Of a DNA stretch of 64,000 bases, positions 20,324 through 31,271 are shown in pieces. Position 1 is the stretch's first letter. Every line of letters begins with the position of its first letter. The notes below the pieces were generated by a model. That model did no database searches. It was not told the origin of the DNA and worked only from the letters and a program-made list of their open reading frames with translations. A program made the position numbers and the translations under genes. Source of the DNA: Ascaphus truei (taxonomy: Eukaryota; Chordata; Amphibia; Anura; Ascaphidae); contig CM071568.1 in NCBI GenBank assembly GCA_036426205.1, positions 47,136,483 to 47,200,482 of the forward strand, read 5' to 3'.

Positions 20324-21378
20324 GCAACGACCTGGGACCGATGACCTGCACCTATGACCGTGTGTCCCAGCCCGCTGCAGTGGCGGCGGTTACCCGGAGC
20401 CAGACCACGGCAATGCCGGCGGCGGCCGCTCCAGTCCCCCAGCCTTTGGGACCAACGTTAGCGGAGGGCGCAGAGGAGCCCGGGGAGGTAAGCCAGGATC
20501 AGTTGCAACCACAGGCTGACTTACTGTTCCCTCTCACCTTGTCCCCTTCCCCTGACAATGACCTGACTGGGGGGTGGCCAGACTTAGGAGCCCAGTTTAG
20601 GGAGGCAGTGAAGGCAGACCCTACCCTGGCCGGCGTGAGACTTCGGGCATCCGAATCTCAGGCAGGGGAGGGCACTGAGCGCTGCCTATGGCATAAGGGA
20701 CTCCTATACAGAGAAGAAGGGAACCCGGGGATAGAGGAGGGATTGACCGGTAAGCGACAGCAATTGTTACGGGTAGCTCACTCTATTCCGTTAGCGGGAC
20801 ATCAGGGGGTCACCAGGACGCGAGCCCGGTTATTGCAGCGTTACTACTGGCCGGGGGCATCCCGAGATGCGAGCAATTTCTGTCGCTCTTGTGATGCCTG
20901 CCAGCGAGTGGGTAAGGCGGGCGACCATGTGAAGGTGCCCCTGAGACCCCTACCGATAATAGGGGAACCCTTCCAGAAGGTAGCGATGGACCTGATAGGA
21001 CTCCTCATGATTCCTAGCAGGTCAGGGAAGCGCTACATCCTCATGGTGGTGGATTTTGCCATCCGGTACCCTGAGGCGGTAGCGCTTGGCACCATAAGTG
21101 CCAAGACAGTGGCAGCAGCTATGCTGAACATTTTTGCTAGGGTAGGTTTCCCTAGTGAGATCCTAACCGATCAGGGGTCGCAGTTCATGAGTGAACTGTT
21201 ACATTGTCTCTGGGATGCCTGCAGTGTACAGCACCGGCGCACTACCCCTTACCATCCCCAGACAAACGGATTATGTGAGAGGTTTAACGGGACACTGAAG
21301 CAGATGCTTCGGACCTTTATAGAGGCGAAGGGGACAGACTGGGATTCACCTGCAGCACTTGCTGTTTGCATACCGTGA
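20257..21378 (+). pseudogene. Integrase of element 2
   Basis: After the protease tail (LLGNDLGPM) and a Pro/Ala/Glu linker comes the HHCC domain (AHSIPLAGHQG, then CRSCDAC) and the catalytic core: Asp in MDLIG (about 20,988), Asp in LTDQGSQF (about 21,169) and Glu in LCERFNGTLKQ (about 21,277), which gives 35 residues between the last two. A 2-nt loss near 21,347 shifts the frame; the core end (LLFAYREVPQESTGFSPFEL) and the C-terminal domain (LVLKPTRENKLMAAWSGPY, YHVNMLKEY) are read in the next frame, fused to RT. Confidence 0.9.
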
Positions 21379-23392
21379 GGTACCGCAAGAATCTACAGGC
21401 TTCTCCCCCTTCGAGCTACTATATGGCCGCAGGGTACGTGGACCTCTGGAGCTATTCCGTGAGGGCTGGGAAGGGGAGACTACTGCTACTGATGCTTCAG
21501 TGATCCAGTATGTAGTAGATCTCAGAGACCGGTTAGAGATGCTGTTCGGGGTGGCCCAGGACCACCTCAGGGCTGCTCAGACCAAGCAGAAGCGATGGTA
21601 TGACCAGCAGGCCCGTAGCAGAGAATTCATCCATGGACAGCAGGTGCTTGTTCTCAAACCCACTCGGGAGAACAAGCTGATGGCTGCCTGGTCGGGACCG
21701 TACTCGGTTATCCGAAAGGTGAATGAGTGCAACTATGTTGTACAGGTAGCGCCTGAGAGGCACAAGACATACCACGTCAACATGTTGAAGGAATACAGGG
21801 CACCGAGTATGGGAGCAGTGCTGGCCATTTGTAGCCCACTGCTGGAAGATCCGGCGAGCAATGCTCTGCCTGATCTCCTAGGGGAGGCTAGGCAGGGAAA
21901 CACTGTAGCGCAGGTAGAGATTGGGGCACAGTTGAGTGCTAGGCAGAAGGGAGAAGCCAGGGACATGCTAGCTAAGTTTAGCGCCCTCTTCACTGACATG
22001 CCAGGGACCACACATCTCACGAAACACCCAGTACACACAGGGGACCTGCAGCCTCTGCATAAGCACACTTATAGAGTGTCAGCAGAGGTCAAGACCAGTA
22101 TGGAGAGAGAGATTGGGGAGATGCTGACCCTAGGGGTAATTACTCCGGCCCAGAGCCCGTGGGCAAGTCCAGTAGTCCTAGTTCCTAAAAAGGACAAGAC
22201 CACCAGGTTTTGTGTGGACTACTGGTTGCTCAACGCTGGGACGGTGTCAGATGCTTACCCCATGCCTCGCATGGATGAGTTACTAGATGAACTCGCGGGG
22301 GCAAAGTATCTGACCACCATGGATTTGAGCAAAGGCTATTGGCAAATCCCACTGACCCTGGAGGCTAGGGAGAAGTCAGCATTCATCACTCCAAGTGGCC
22401 TCTATGAGTTCTTGGTGATGCCATTTGGGATGAAGAATGCCCCGGCTACCTTTCAACGCCTGGTCAATAGGTTACTGGAAGGGATGCAGAGCTATGCCAG
22501 GGCTTACTTAGATGACATTGCAGTCTTTAGTAATTCCTGGAAATCCCACATAGGACATGTGTCTGCGGTGCTGGGAAGGATCAGGGAGGCTGGGCTTACC
22601 TTAAAACCCACTAAGTGTATGGTAGGGATGGCAGAAGTCCTGTACTTAGGGCACAGGGTGGGTGGAGGGCATCTCAAACCAGAACCAGCCAAGGTAGAAG
22701 CCATAGTTGAGTGGCCTGTTCCAAAAACCAAGAAACAGGTCATGGCATTTTTGGGCACCGCAGGGTACTATAGGAAATTTGTCCCACAGTACAGCGCCCT
22801 GGCCAAACCCCTGACTGATCTGACTAAGAAGCAACTGCCTGTGCTTATTACCTGGACTCCTGCCTGGGAAACTGCTTTCCAGGCCCTGAAAACTGCGCTT
22901 GCTGGAGCCCCTATACTGGCTGCCCCAGACTATACCAAGCATTTTCTTATACAAACTGATGCCTCAGACTTTGGTGTGGGGGCTGTGTTGAGCCAGGTGG
23001 GGGACGACGGCAAAGAACACCCTGTGATGTATCTAAGTCGCAAACTGCTCCCCAGGGAAGTGGCATATGCCACCATTGAGAAGGAGTGCTTGGCCATTGT
23101 GTGGGCACTCAAAAAGCTTCAACCCTATGTATATGGGAGGGCTTTCACGGTCATCACAGACCACAATCCCCTGAGTTGGCTACAGAGGGTATCAGGGGAG
23201 AATGCCAAGTTGCTGAGATGGAGCTTGGCTTTGCAAGAATTTGAATTTACCATTCAACACAAAAAGGGCAGTGAAAACAGCAATGCTGATGGACTTTCAC
23301 GCCAGGACTATCCCTCTGAGATGGAGTTTATTAATGGTGCCAGCAGTGCCCCACTCCCCGTTAGGGCCAGTGGGCCACAGGTCACCCATTAA
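21359..23392 (+). CDS. Integrase C-terminus, reverse transcriptase and RNase H of element 2
   Basis: A 677-codon open frame. Residues 1-170 are the end of integrase. RT follows: a FSALFTDMPGTTHLTKHPV pre-domain, VVLVPKKDKTTRFCVDY, YPMPRMDELLDEL, MDLSKGYWQIPL, FLVMPFGMKNAPATFQRLVN and the catalytic YLDD at 22,504-22,515. RNase H is complete, with its Asp in QTDASDFGVGAVL, Glu in KECLAIVWAL and Asp in TDHNPLSWLQR, ending LSRQD. One oddity is CVDYWLLN, where R is expected (R to W, from CGG to TGG). The stop is next to the polypurine tract. The frame is intact but lacks its own start, as it was part of a gag-pol polyprotein. Confidence 0.93.
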   Translation: MLFAYREVPQESTGFSPFELLYGRRVRGPLELFREGWEGETTATDASVIQYVVDLRDRLEMLFGVAQDHLRAAQTKQKRWYDQQARSREFIHGQQVLVLKPTRENKLMAAWSGPYSVIRKVNECNYVVQVAPERHKTYHVNMLKEYRAPSMGAVLAICSPLLEDPASNALPDLLGEARQGNTVAQVEIGAQLSARQKGEARDMLAKFSALFTDMPGTTHLTKHPVHTGDLQPLHKHTYRVSAEVKTSMEREIGEMLTLGVITPAQSPWASPVVLVPKKDKTTRFCVDYWLLNAGTVSDAYPMPRMDELLDELAGAKYLTTMDLSKGYWQIPLTLEAREKSAFITPSGLYEFLVMPFGMKNAPATFQRLVNRLLEGMQSYARAYLDDIAVFSNSWKSHIGHVSAVLGRIREAGLTLKPTKCMVGMAEVLYLGHRVGGGHLKPEPAKVEAIVEWPVPKTKKQVMAFLGTAGYYRKFVPQYSALAKPLTDLTKKQLPVLITWTPAWETAFQALKTALAGAPILAAPDYTKHFLIQTDASDFGVGAVLSQVGDDGKEHPVMYLSRKLLPREVAYATIEKECLAIVWALKKLQPYVYGRAFTVITDHNPLSWLQRVSGENAKLLRWSLALQEFEFTIQHKKGSENSNADGLSRQDYPSEMEFINGASSAPLPVRASGPQVTH

Positions 23393-23402
23393 GAAGGGGA
23401 GG
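23391..23402 (+). other. Polypurine tract of element 2
   Basis: AAGAAGGGGAGG directly precedes the 3' LTR start TGTAGAGGG. It would prime plus-strand DNA synthesis. Confidence 0.75.
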
Positions 23403-24818
23403 TGTAGAGGGAGAAAGGGGGTGGCCCAGGATTAAAGGGGTTACACCCCATTTGGCCATCCCCTGACCTCACCAGGGAGACAAGGGGTTAACTGGGCTGA
23501 GACCCAAAACTGTGATTTAACTCCTATTATGACATGTAAATGTGTATTCCCCTGTTCCCCCTGTTTTATTGTAACATCTGGTTAATCAGTGTCTGCATCA
23601 CACACACACTGGGATCCATCCGGGAGCACAAGGGTTAATAGTTGTATAGTGATTATAGCCCTTTCTCCCATAGGTCGCCATTGGAACTTCATGTCTTTCA
23701 ATGGCGAATCTTGCTGTTGAGTCCTGCTCCTGAGAAGACCAGCAGATGGCGTCCGAGAGGGAGAGCGGTGGTTTCCCATTGAAAGTCAATGGGCTCATTG
23801 ACTTCAATGGAGAAATCCTCGAGAGAGCTTTCCAGGAACGAGTTGGCTGCTGTCCAAACCGCTTAACCGCAAAGCGGATACATTTTCAATAGGAGAGCTT
23901 TGATCACTTACAAGTCAAGTTCAACGACAAGTGGCGTGGGAATAAACAGTTCTAGGGCCCCTAGGAATAACATTCTTTCTGTCCCTAGTTCCTAGACCTC
24001 CCCCTACTCGACCACAACCGGGTCCCCGTATCCTGGACCCCCGATAAGGATCGAACCGAAAAGAGCGGGCCGCACCATAGGTTCCAATGGCGGCGACAGA
24101 AACAGCTCAGGAAAACGGCTAAGTGTCAAAAGCTGAAATTTGGTAATCCATAGCTCCGGTTCCGGAGGGCCCAGAGGATCAGGGTTTGGGGTATCTGTAG
24201 CCACTGCTCCGGCATCGCTGCAGAACCATCCTTGACCCTCGTGGACCAACCCGACGGAGTATGGACCCCCTTGAAAGTTCGGGATTTTTCCCATAGACTC
24301 CCATGGCGGCCAAACCCCATTGACCGGCTACGGCGGAAAAACCCCATTGACTTCAACGGCGGCATCAGCCCGTTGAACGTCTATGGCGGGAATTCCCATA
24401 GCCGCCAACGGCGGCGGTTTGCCATTGAAAGTCCATGGCAGCGAAGCCCGTTGTTTTCAATGGGTATTTAGTGAAAAAACATGATTTAATTTACAGCGGC
24501 GTTTTGTGTATTAAAATGTGAAACGGTTTTAAGTGTATTTGTGTATCTCCAGTTCCTAAGGTCGTAGCAAGTCGCAAATTGGACCATAGGGTGTCCCAGT
24601 TCCGGCATTGAGAACTGGGGAGTTTGGACCTGCTGGACCCAAAGGAACCGGATATTTTAATATGTTCATGTTTTATCCAACATACTGTATTCCGAAGTAT
24701 GGGTAAAACCCAGAGGAAATTCCTTTGCATACCAGGGTAGCATATGGCCAGAAAGACGACCCAATGTCTAGGACTTGAGTATGTTTCAAAGGATTTTGTC
24801 ACCTCCACTGTTTGCATG
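23403..24818 (+). mobile_element. 3' LTR of element 2, truncated
   Basis: It matches the 5' LTR up to TTTGCATGA, then changes abruptly to a run of C. The last 520 or so bases of the LTR are missing, so no TSD can be read. A block of about 38 nt present in the 5' LTR near 16,928 is absent. Confidence 0.85.
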
Positions 24819-24878
24819 ATCCCCCCCCCCCCCCCCCCCCTAAGTGAGATTGGGGTGAGTAGGTGTATCTGACTACTT

Positions 24879-25744
24879 AAGTGAAAAAAACTAACAATAG
24901 CGCTCTAACACACCCTAAATGTGACAATATACAATTCAACCACATATGTGTAAATAATAAAGCAATGTGATAATAATAACAATCAAGTGATCTAAAGAAA
25001 AAATTAAGAAACTTAGAAACAAACTGCAACCCTTGATAAAGACTGTTCCGTTCCACTCGTCTTGCACCAGGTGATCCTCCAACAAATCAGGGGAGCTCGT
25101 CTCGTAGTTATGAAATAAAGAAACACTACATAGTGTAATACTGTTGTGAATAAATTTGTGCAAACAAAGCTCAAAAATGACTACTCACAATAAAGCAGTC
25201 AAATTCAGGCAGTCATCCAACTTAAGGGGTGGATGTTCCCTGTGTATACAGCAGCCACCAGCCCCCAACCTCCAAGGAGAAAAAAAGAAGAAAAGAGACC
25301 ATATAGTGCAGATGGTATTTAGTATTAAAAGGGATTAAAAAAATGCAGGCTTACACTTCATATGATCGAGGTAGGCAGTATGATATTATAGTGGGTGCTC
25401 ATCTGGTCGCGATCCTTTTGAGTTCCTCACTATCCTCTGCTCCACCGCAATACTCTCGCGTCCACGCCAGGCACTCCCTTTGCGTCACTTCCGGTTGTTA
25501 AGCAAACTTCCGGATCTGATGACAGGGGTGGACCTCAGTTGTTCTTCCTCTTTGGTGTGGGCTGAAACACTCTACATGTTTCGCCGTTGTTACGGCTTCA
25601 TCAGGAGTCATACTGAATTTGACTGCTTTATTGTGAGTAGTCATTTTTGAGCTTTGTTTGCACAAATTATTCACAACAGTATTACACTATGTAGTGTTTC
25701 TTAATTTCATAACTACGAGACGAGCTCCCCTGATTTGTTGGAGG
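24879..25744. mobile_element. Foldback insert with 13-bp flanking duplication
   Basis: TATCTGACTACTT occurs on both sides (24,866-24,878 and 25,745-25,757), a likely TSD. Inside, 132-bp arms (25,077-25,208 and 25,613-25,744) are near-perfect inverted repeats about 400 bp apart. Between them, 25,575-25,610 reads ACATGTTTCGCCGTTGTTAC, then GGCTTCATCAGGAG. No open frame with a protein motif. Removing it rejoins unit B smoothly. Confidence 0.75.
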
Positions 25745-27093
25745 TATCTGACTACTTCTCTGTGTGGTGCGGTACCTGTTTGGCAACCAGAAGAGCTGAG
25801 CTTCCGCTACGGGGAACCTGGGGTATGTACTTACAATCGGTGCAGCGCCTCCACCTGCGATGGTTCCCAGCAGAGCAGGAATAGTTCCTCGCAGGACACA
25901 CGTAAATAATCAGCACACCGGGTGTATAATAACCAATACCTTTACTTGTGCATATAACATATAACATCAACTGAATAACGGGTGTCCCTCTCTAGAGGAG
26001 ACACTGATTACTGCGTCTCGCAGGACGCTTCCCCTACACCGGGTGATCCCACCCCGTGTCCATAAACCCCCACACAATGTCCCGCACTCTTGCAGAGAGA
26101 GGATATGTGTGACTGCGCAGTCACTAATGAATTGATAAGATCGTTGGTGCACTTGTAGAATAAGGGGGTTACCTGCCGAGCACTCCAATGCTCGGGCCTG
26201 CAACGGGCTTCACAAAGGATCAGACGAGTTCCTTCACGACATCCAGGATCCACCGTCCGGGGCGATCCCACCAGGATGGCCTCTGCAACCACAACGAAGA
26301 TCTGTGCCCCACCTTCTCAACGGATGCGCAGCGTCTGCTGAGTCCCTAACTGACTCTATGAACTACGGTGATGCTCGCTGTACTATAGGCCGTCCCTACA
26401 GCACAGCAACCTTGAATGGCTTTAGGGGAAAACTCCTATGGGCCTACGGGGAACCTGTCCTATGCAAGTGGGTCCCTGACCCCCTGCACCCGCACTACCT
26501 CTTCCTGTACAACCCGAGTCCCCTCTGCTCACTCCTACCTCACACTTCCAACCCCTGCAGCAACGCACTGCAACCTCACACGATGTTCTCTTGTCAGCCC
26601 TCACAGCACTGACCGCTGTGACCTGACAAGAATGCACACCACGAACCTAAGGGCAGGGTCCCTAACTTGGGGCCGTCCCTTCTCACTTACCCACTAACCT
26701 GGTGGGGAGTTGGGGCCTGTCTGGGACTTGGGGGAACCTTACCTGGTGCAGGAGCTTCACTTGCTCCCTACACCCTTCCTTCCCCTTTCTGCTCCCAGCT
26801 CCAACTGACGTTCTCAGCGCGCAAAATGTATCTTTATCCCTGCCTGGGAATCCTTGGCCCTCATTGGCCACTATCAGGCACCTGGTGTCTCCCTCGCTAT
26901 GCCCCATGGGATTTGTAGTCCTGGGGAGCCTGTCTGAGCATTGGGGCCGCGTGCGCGATTCTCCTGCGCATTCGCGAAAACCTAATGGCCGCCGCAGCTC
27001 CCTGACTGTCCCTGCGCATGCGCGATCACGCGCACGCTCGCGCAACCCATCATGGCGGCCCCCGCTAGCCGGGTACGCTGCCGAGCCTCCTAA

Positions 27094-27485
27094 GGCCTCG
27101 TTCAGGGTGCTGGCTTCGGAGGTAGGGCGTGCTGCCTTGCGTGCTGCCGTGAGAAACAAAGTATTCAATTTGAATACTGGTTGTCAGGGTAGCAACCGCC
27201 CTGTCTCCGAGGCCAGGAGTTGAAGCTGGCTACAGTTTCAATAAACGAAAATTTCGTTTTTTGGAGCTGCAGCAGCGTCACTGGGACCTTGGCAGCCAAT
27301 GAAATCATTCTTCAGAATGATTTCATGACTGCAACCTCGATACTTACCCTGCTGTGTGTAACCCCGCCCCCTCCCCAACGCTGAAAAGTCTGCTGGGGGA
27401 TAAACACAGATCGCCCAGCAAACTGCCGCACTGCCTCCCTCCCGCCCTCCCTCCGAGTCCTGCAGCTGGCACCCTGAACGAGGCC
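27094..27485. mobile_element. Harbinger-like MITE with perfect terminal repeats
   Basis: Ends GGCCTCGTTCAGGGTGC and GCACCCTGAACGAGGCC are exact inverted repeats. TAA lies on both sides (27,091-27,093 and 27,486-27,488), the 3-bp TWA duplication of PIF/Harbinger. The 392-bp interior has further small palindromes (CAGTATTCAA/TTGAATACTG types, ATGAAATCATTC/GAATGATTTCAT). No transposase. Confidence 0.82.
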
Positions 27486-27623
27486 TAAGGCTCTCACCGC
27501 TCCCTGCTCCGGCCCCCACCTTTGGAAGCAGCCGGCGGGTCCGTCGCTGGCTCCGGCGGCACCCGCGACCGCGCTGTCCCAAAGGAGGGGGGTCTCTAGG
27601 AGCCACTGGAGACCAGGGCTACA

Positions 27624-28567
27624 TACTGTTAGCGATGAAATGTGGACGCACGCAGTGTTTCATACCTACTCCAGCTCAGGAAAGCCAAAGTTAAGCACCA
27701 GGATGACATGAGTGGGAAGTGGCGTTTGAGATGGAGCAGAGGCTGAAATGTATTAATCATTTTTATTGCCATTGCTTTGCACCTTGGAAGTGGAACGGTT
27801 AAAACACCGCAAATCTGTTAAATGCAAAGATTTTGTATTTTTTTGAAGTATTATGATCTAGTAATGGGTGAAAAATAATACAAACAGAAATGGAGAAAAA
27901 GGGGGATAAAGGGTTGTGGATTTATCCATTAGGTTTGATATAGAGCCTGATTAGAAATGAGGTACAAAATGAAGAGGATTTGATCAAAGGAACCCAATAA
28001 AACTTTATGGCAAGTGTATTTATTTTTCTAAGGGGACACATACATTGTTGAGCCTCTAGTTGCCCCGGAGGCTGCAGTGCTACTGGTACTGTGATATCAG
28101 AGCAGCCCTGTGAGTACTGCGCATGCGCCCATCCTCCCCGGGAGCATTCTCTCGCGCGCGCAGCTCTGCTGGGGGGGCTGTGCAGTTCGCATGAGCTGCA
28201 GCAGCTGGAGGTGCTGCCTATGCTGCTGTTCATATGGCAACCGGTCGCTGCAAGTAAACATTCATCACCTGCACCCGGAACGGCACAAAAGTTTCGTGCA
28301 AGAAGAAAAATCGGCTTACAACGCTCACTGCAGAGCTCCTGTAATTATTCATCTTGAAACTAATCGTCAGTCCCTTGTTCCTATTAGTTTGCACTTGATC
28401 TTCTTCTTATTATTATTAATAGTACCATTGCCCTGGCAGTGCACCCTCTAATCTTTTTTGATAGCAGTTGTTTTTTTTTTTCTTCGTTGATCACTATTGG
28501 AAATACCTCTGATTTTTATTCATTGCGCTGTTTCCTCTGACCGGTCTGGAAGTAGCTGCAGGGAGGG
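27624..28567. other. Upstream region and probable 5' UTR of the host gene
   Basis: 28,115-28,240 is GC/CpG-rich (GCGCATGCGCCC, TCTCGCGCGCGCAG), which could be a promoter core. No convincing TATA box or transcription start was identified. The stretch just before the ATG (GGAAGTAGCTGCAGGGAGGG) is presumably leader. Confidence 0.35.
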
Positions 28568-28658
28568 ATGGGTTGCTCCAGCAGCACCGAGACCCTCAGT
28601 CAGGGGAATAACCGACCACCGGCCAAGTCCATCGAGACCAACGGAGCCAAGAGAAGCG
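28568..28658 (+). CDS. Host gene, coding exon 1 (MGCSSS myristoylated-type N-terminus)
   Basis: Thirty full codons plus one base, starting MGCSSSTETLSQGNNRPPAK and ending AKRS, with a GT donor (GCG|GTGAGC) at 28,659. Gly2 and Cys3 with following Ser residues form a classic N-myristoylation plus palmitoylation signal, placing the protein on membranes. The phase (1 nt over) fits the acceptor at 56,243, restoring Asp at the junction. The chosen start is the first ATG that gives this N-terminus, and its context (GGGATGG) is acceptable. The MGCSSS start and the acidic second exon recall ERICH5 (glutamate-rich protein 5), but the match is from memory and weak, so no symbol is given. Sequence after the donor stays open for some codons by chance. 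Confidence 0.72.
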
Positions 28659-28951
28659 GTGAGCAGCACACATCACGTGATACAGAGGCAGCGGCACCGT
28701 GTCCGCGGACCTTACACTGTATAGCACAGAGCAGGGGCAGAGGGGGGCAGGCTCCCATGTGATAAGTGATGTTCCCAGGTGTTCTGTCTTGCCATGGAAG
28801 GCATGGAAGTGACGGCCCCTCTCTGGGAACTAGGTGGCAAAGTCTATGCATAGTGTAAATGTGACAATAAGAATTGTAAGTGAAGAAAGGAAATAAGTGT
28901 TATATGGGTATAGCTAGATATATAGATGTCTACAGTATATTCAATGTGTGT

Positions 28952-28966
28952 ACAGTATTATATATT

Positions 28967-29002
<36 letters not shown>

Positions 29003-29024
29003 AAACAACAAAAGAGAAGTGCAT

Positions 29025-29075
<51 letters not shown>

Positions 29076-29130
29076 TATATACATAAAACACACACACACA
29101 CATATACACATATATATATATATATTTATT
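28952..29130. repeat. (AT)n / (AC)n microsatellite
   Basis: Long TA runs broken by AAACAACAAAAGAGAAGTGC and followed by (CA)n. The Ile/Tyr-rich frame across it is artefactual. Confidence 0.95.
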
Positions 29131-30279
29131 TTTCTCCCAATTTACTAGTTCGTGAAATGATGAAACACAGTTAATATGCGTTTCCCCTTGGAGTGCTCTA
29201 CAATTACTGGATATTTTCCAGTAATATTTGCCCAGAAGTTCACATACTTTGCTGTACGTTGGGGTCTTGCAGTAAAGACTCCAATTTACAACTGAATTCT
29301 CCTTTTAAAGTTGAGCATTGTTTTATGGACTAGGACAATTGTTCAACAGATGTTTCATGTGAGTTTTGATATCACTGAAATCTCTTCTGTGTGTGAAACA
29401 ATGAAGAATTTATAGAGCATTTCTATTTAATACGAAAACTCACATCCTTTTAAAATACAAGTGTTTACGGGACCTGTAGTATTAATGTAACACTCCATAT
29501 TTTTTCATTACAATGTTTACTGTCACCCTTACTATGGCATATATAATGTCCTGGTACACAGGGCAGTTCAGAATGATCTAAATATCAGTTGTTAGGTGAT
29601 AGTATTGATTTTCTGTATAGTGAGGACATCAACCAGATTGTAACATAAAATTAGTGACTGTACTTATATATTACTTGAAATTTCCCTCACCCCATGTATG
29701 TTCCAATGAGAAAATAGGACTGGTTCAATCACAAAGAAAGGCCTGGGATTTTATTTTCAAGCAAAGGCTACCTACATCAACCAACTAAAATGTCAGTTAA
29801 TTCAGTGTAAAAAAAAAAGTATGTTTGTACATTTGATGTTAACATTAACAGCCATTTTTGTTCTTTTATAATGCTATAGTAAAACATTGACACAGTGTAT
29901 CCCCTACATTTGTATTCAGCACGTTTATACTCCTGCCCAGTGTAGCCCTACAACTCCAGTACAGAGGCATATTTGTCAGATCTAATTCAGTTTGTACAAA
30001 AGAAGGATTTACTATGTGTCCTGTAAGTAAATGTAATACCTACAGTATGTATCTTTTAATTTATGTTAATATTGAAAAAAAATGAATAATAATGCATTTT
30101 ATTTTTTACATATTAATTTCAAGTTGTTTCTGTTTATTTTAAATATTACACACACAAAAATTGATTTTTAAAAAAAAAAATTAAACGCATATTCTTTGTG
30201 ACCATAATTGACCACAGTTCTATTGCACTTATTTTTGGTTTAAAGGGAACTTTGGTACAGTATAATTTAACCCAAAGAG
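29131..30279. other. Unique-looking intronic sequence
   Basis: AT-rich, with no terminal repeats, coding motifs or splice-flanked frames seen. Confidence 0.4.
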
Positions 30280-30423
30280 CAATGTGATGAAGAACGACTC
30301 AGTACTACAGTATTGGTGTTCAAAAGCAAATAGTTGTATTGTAGATACAGAAAAACCCCAACATTTCGGACCTTTATCAGGGCTGTACTAATACTGGAGT
30401 GCTGAGTGTTCCTCATCACATTG
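30280..30423. repeat. Foldback element
   Basis: CAATGTGATGAAGAACGACT at the left and, reversed, CAATGTGATGAGGAACACTC at the right; the pairing extends for about 35 bp to CAGTATT. The loop contains CCAACATTTCGGACCTTTAT. Confidence 0.7.
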
Positions 30424-30525
30424 GACTTTGGGTGAAGTATTTCTATGTTTATTTGTATGACCAGTGTACTTCTTTCTCCCTTTGTGCTTTATTGAGGCGT
30501 GCCTACTGTATATGTTTATATATAT

Positions 30526-30727
30526 AAAATCAAAAATGAATAGACGATACCTTTCTGTGGCTAACGAAATGCTTTTATCTGTGCGACCTTTCGAGATACA
30601 CTGATCTCTTCTTCCGGCAATGTTACAATGATCACCGCCGGAAGAAGAGATCAGTGTATCTCGAAAGCTCGCACAAATAAAAGTATTTAGTTAGCCACAG
30701 AACGGTATTGTCTATTTATTTTTTATT
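30526..30727. repeat. Foldback element, about 93-bp arms
   Basis: The left arm contains TTTCTGTGGCTAACGAAATG and TTTCGAGATACACTGATCTC, ending CTTCCGGC. The right arm is its reverse complement with a few changes. The loop is about 16 bp. Confidence 0.85.
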
Positions 30728-30762
30728 ATTAAGCTCGGCTAACACGGTACAGATACCTCTAC

Positions 30763-30845
30763 ATATATATATATCTATAGATCTATATCTATATCTATAC
30801 ATATATACATGCATGTATGTATGTATGTATATATGTATGTATGTA
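30763..30845. repeat. (TA)n/(TATG)n microsatellite
   Basis: TATATCTATAG units pass into CATGTATG units. Confidence 0.9.
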
Positions 30846-30887
30846 TCCCTTGTGAGCAACCCTGCTTTTCCCCATTATGTCTTGGCA

Positions 30888-31263
30888 CATGGGAGCGCAA
30901 ACTTTTAGTGCTGCGCCCCCCTGTCTCTCTCCCCCCAGCTCTCGTGCCCCCGCCTACCTTCACTTGCGTCAGATGACGCTGCGGGGTCATGTGACATAAC
31001 GCGTCACGTGACCCATGACGTCATTTGACATGTGTCACGTCACATGGCGCCGCGGCATCATTTTACGCCGCGTTGCCATGGTGACGCGTCACAAAGCAGC
31101 TGAATCCCGGTAAGTAAACAGTTACAGGGGCCTCACACGATCCCCCCGGCATTTAATTTAAATGCCTGGGGGAAGAGCGCGGGACCTCTGCAACTGCCTG
31201 CGCCCCCCCAGCAAAATCTCCCGCCCGCCCTGGGGGTCGCGCCCCCCACTTTGTGCACCGCTG
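30888..31263. mobile_element. hAT-like MITE (GCGCAAAC family), copy 3
   Basis: Termini CATGGGAGCGCAAACTTTT and, reversed, CAGCGGTGCACAAAGTGGG. Flanks TCTTGGCA (30,880-30,887) and TCTTAGCA (31,264-31,271) form an 8-bp TSD with one mismatch. The interior contains CCATGGTGACGCGTC and ATTTAAATGCC like copies 1, 2 and 4. Confidence 0.75.
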
Positions 31264-31271
31264 TCTTAGCA

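Larger units (their letters stand above)
16663..24818 (+). mobile_element. Gmr1-like Ty3/gypsy retrotransposon, element 2
   Basis: Nearly complete: 5' LTR, PBS, gag with SCAN-like remnant, zinc knuckle, protease, integrase, RT, RNase H, polypurine tract, 3' LTR. Integrase precedes RT, the Gmr1 order. Three indels (89 nt lost in gag, 1 nt near 20,258, 2 nt near 21,347) explain every frame change; adding those lengths puts the start at 18,820 and the stop at 23,392 in one frame of about 1,550 codons. One further in-frame stop lies in the gag tail (TAG near 19,650). The 3' LTR lacks its last part. It belongs to the same family as element 3. Confidence 0.92.
24819..27623 (+). mobile_element. LTR-like unit B with two nested insertions
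   Basis: Related to unit A: a poly-C run, GTGTGGTGCGGTACCTG, GGAACCTGGGGTAT, GCAGCGCCTCCACCTG, GGGGCCGCGTGCGC and the end GACCAGGGCTACA. A foldback insert (24,879-25,744) and a Harbinger MITE (27,094-27,485) interrupt it. Its left end is lost at the junction with element 2. The A/B similarity is clear in order but diverged, so they are not the LTR pair of one young element. Confidence 0.55.

Noticed and set aside
16663..24818. Endogenous retrovirus with envelope
   Set aside because: RNase H is followed directly by the polypurine tract and LTR; there is no env-like frame, and the pol order fits a Gmr1-type retrotransposon.
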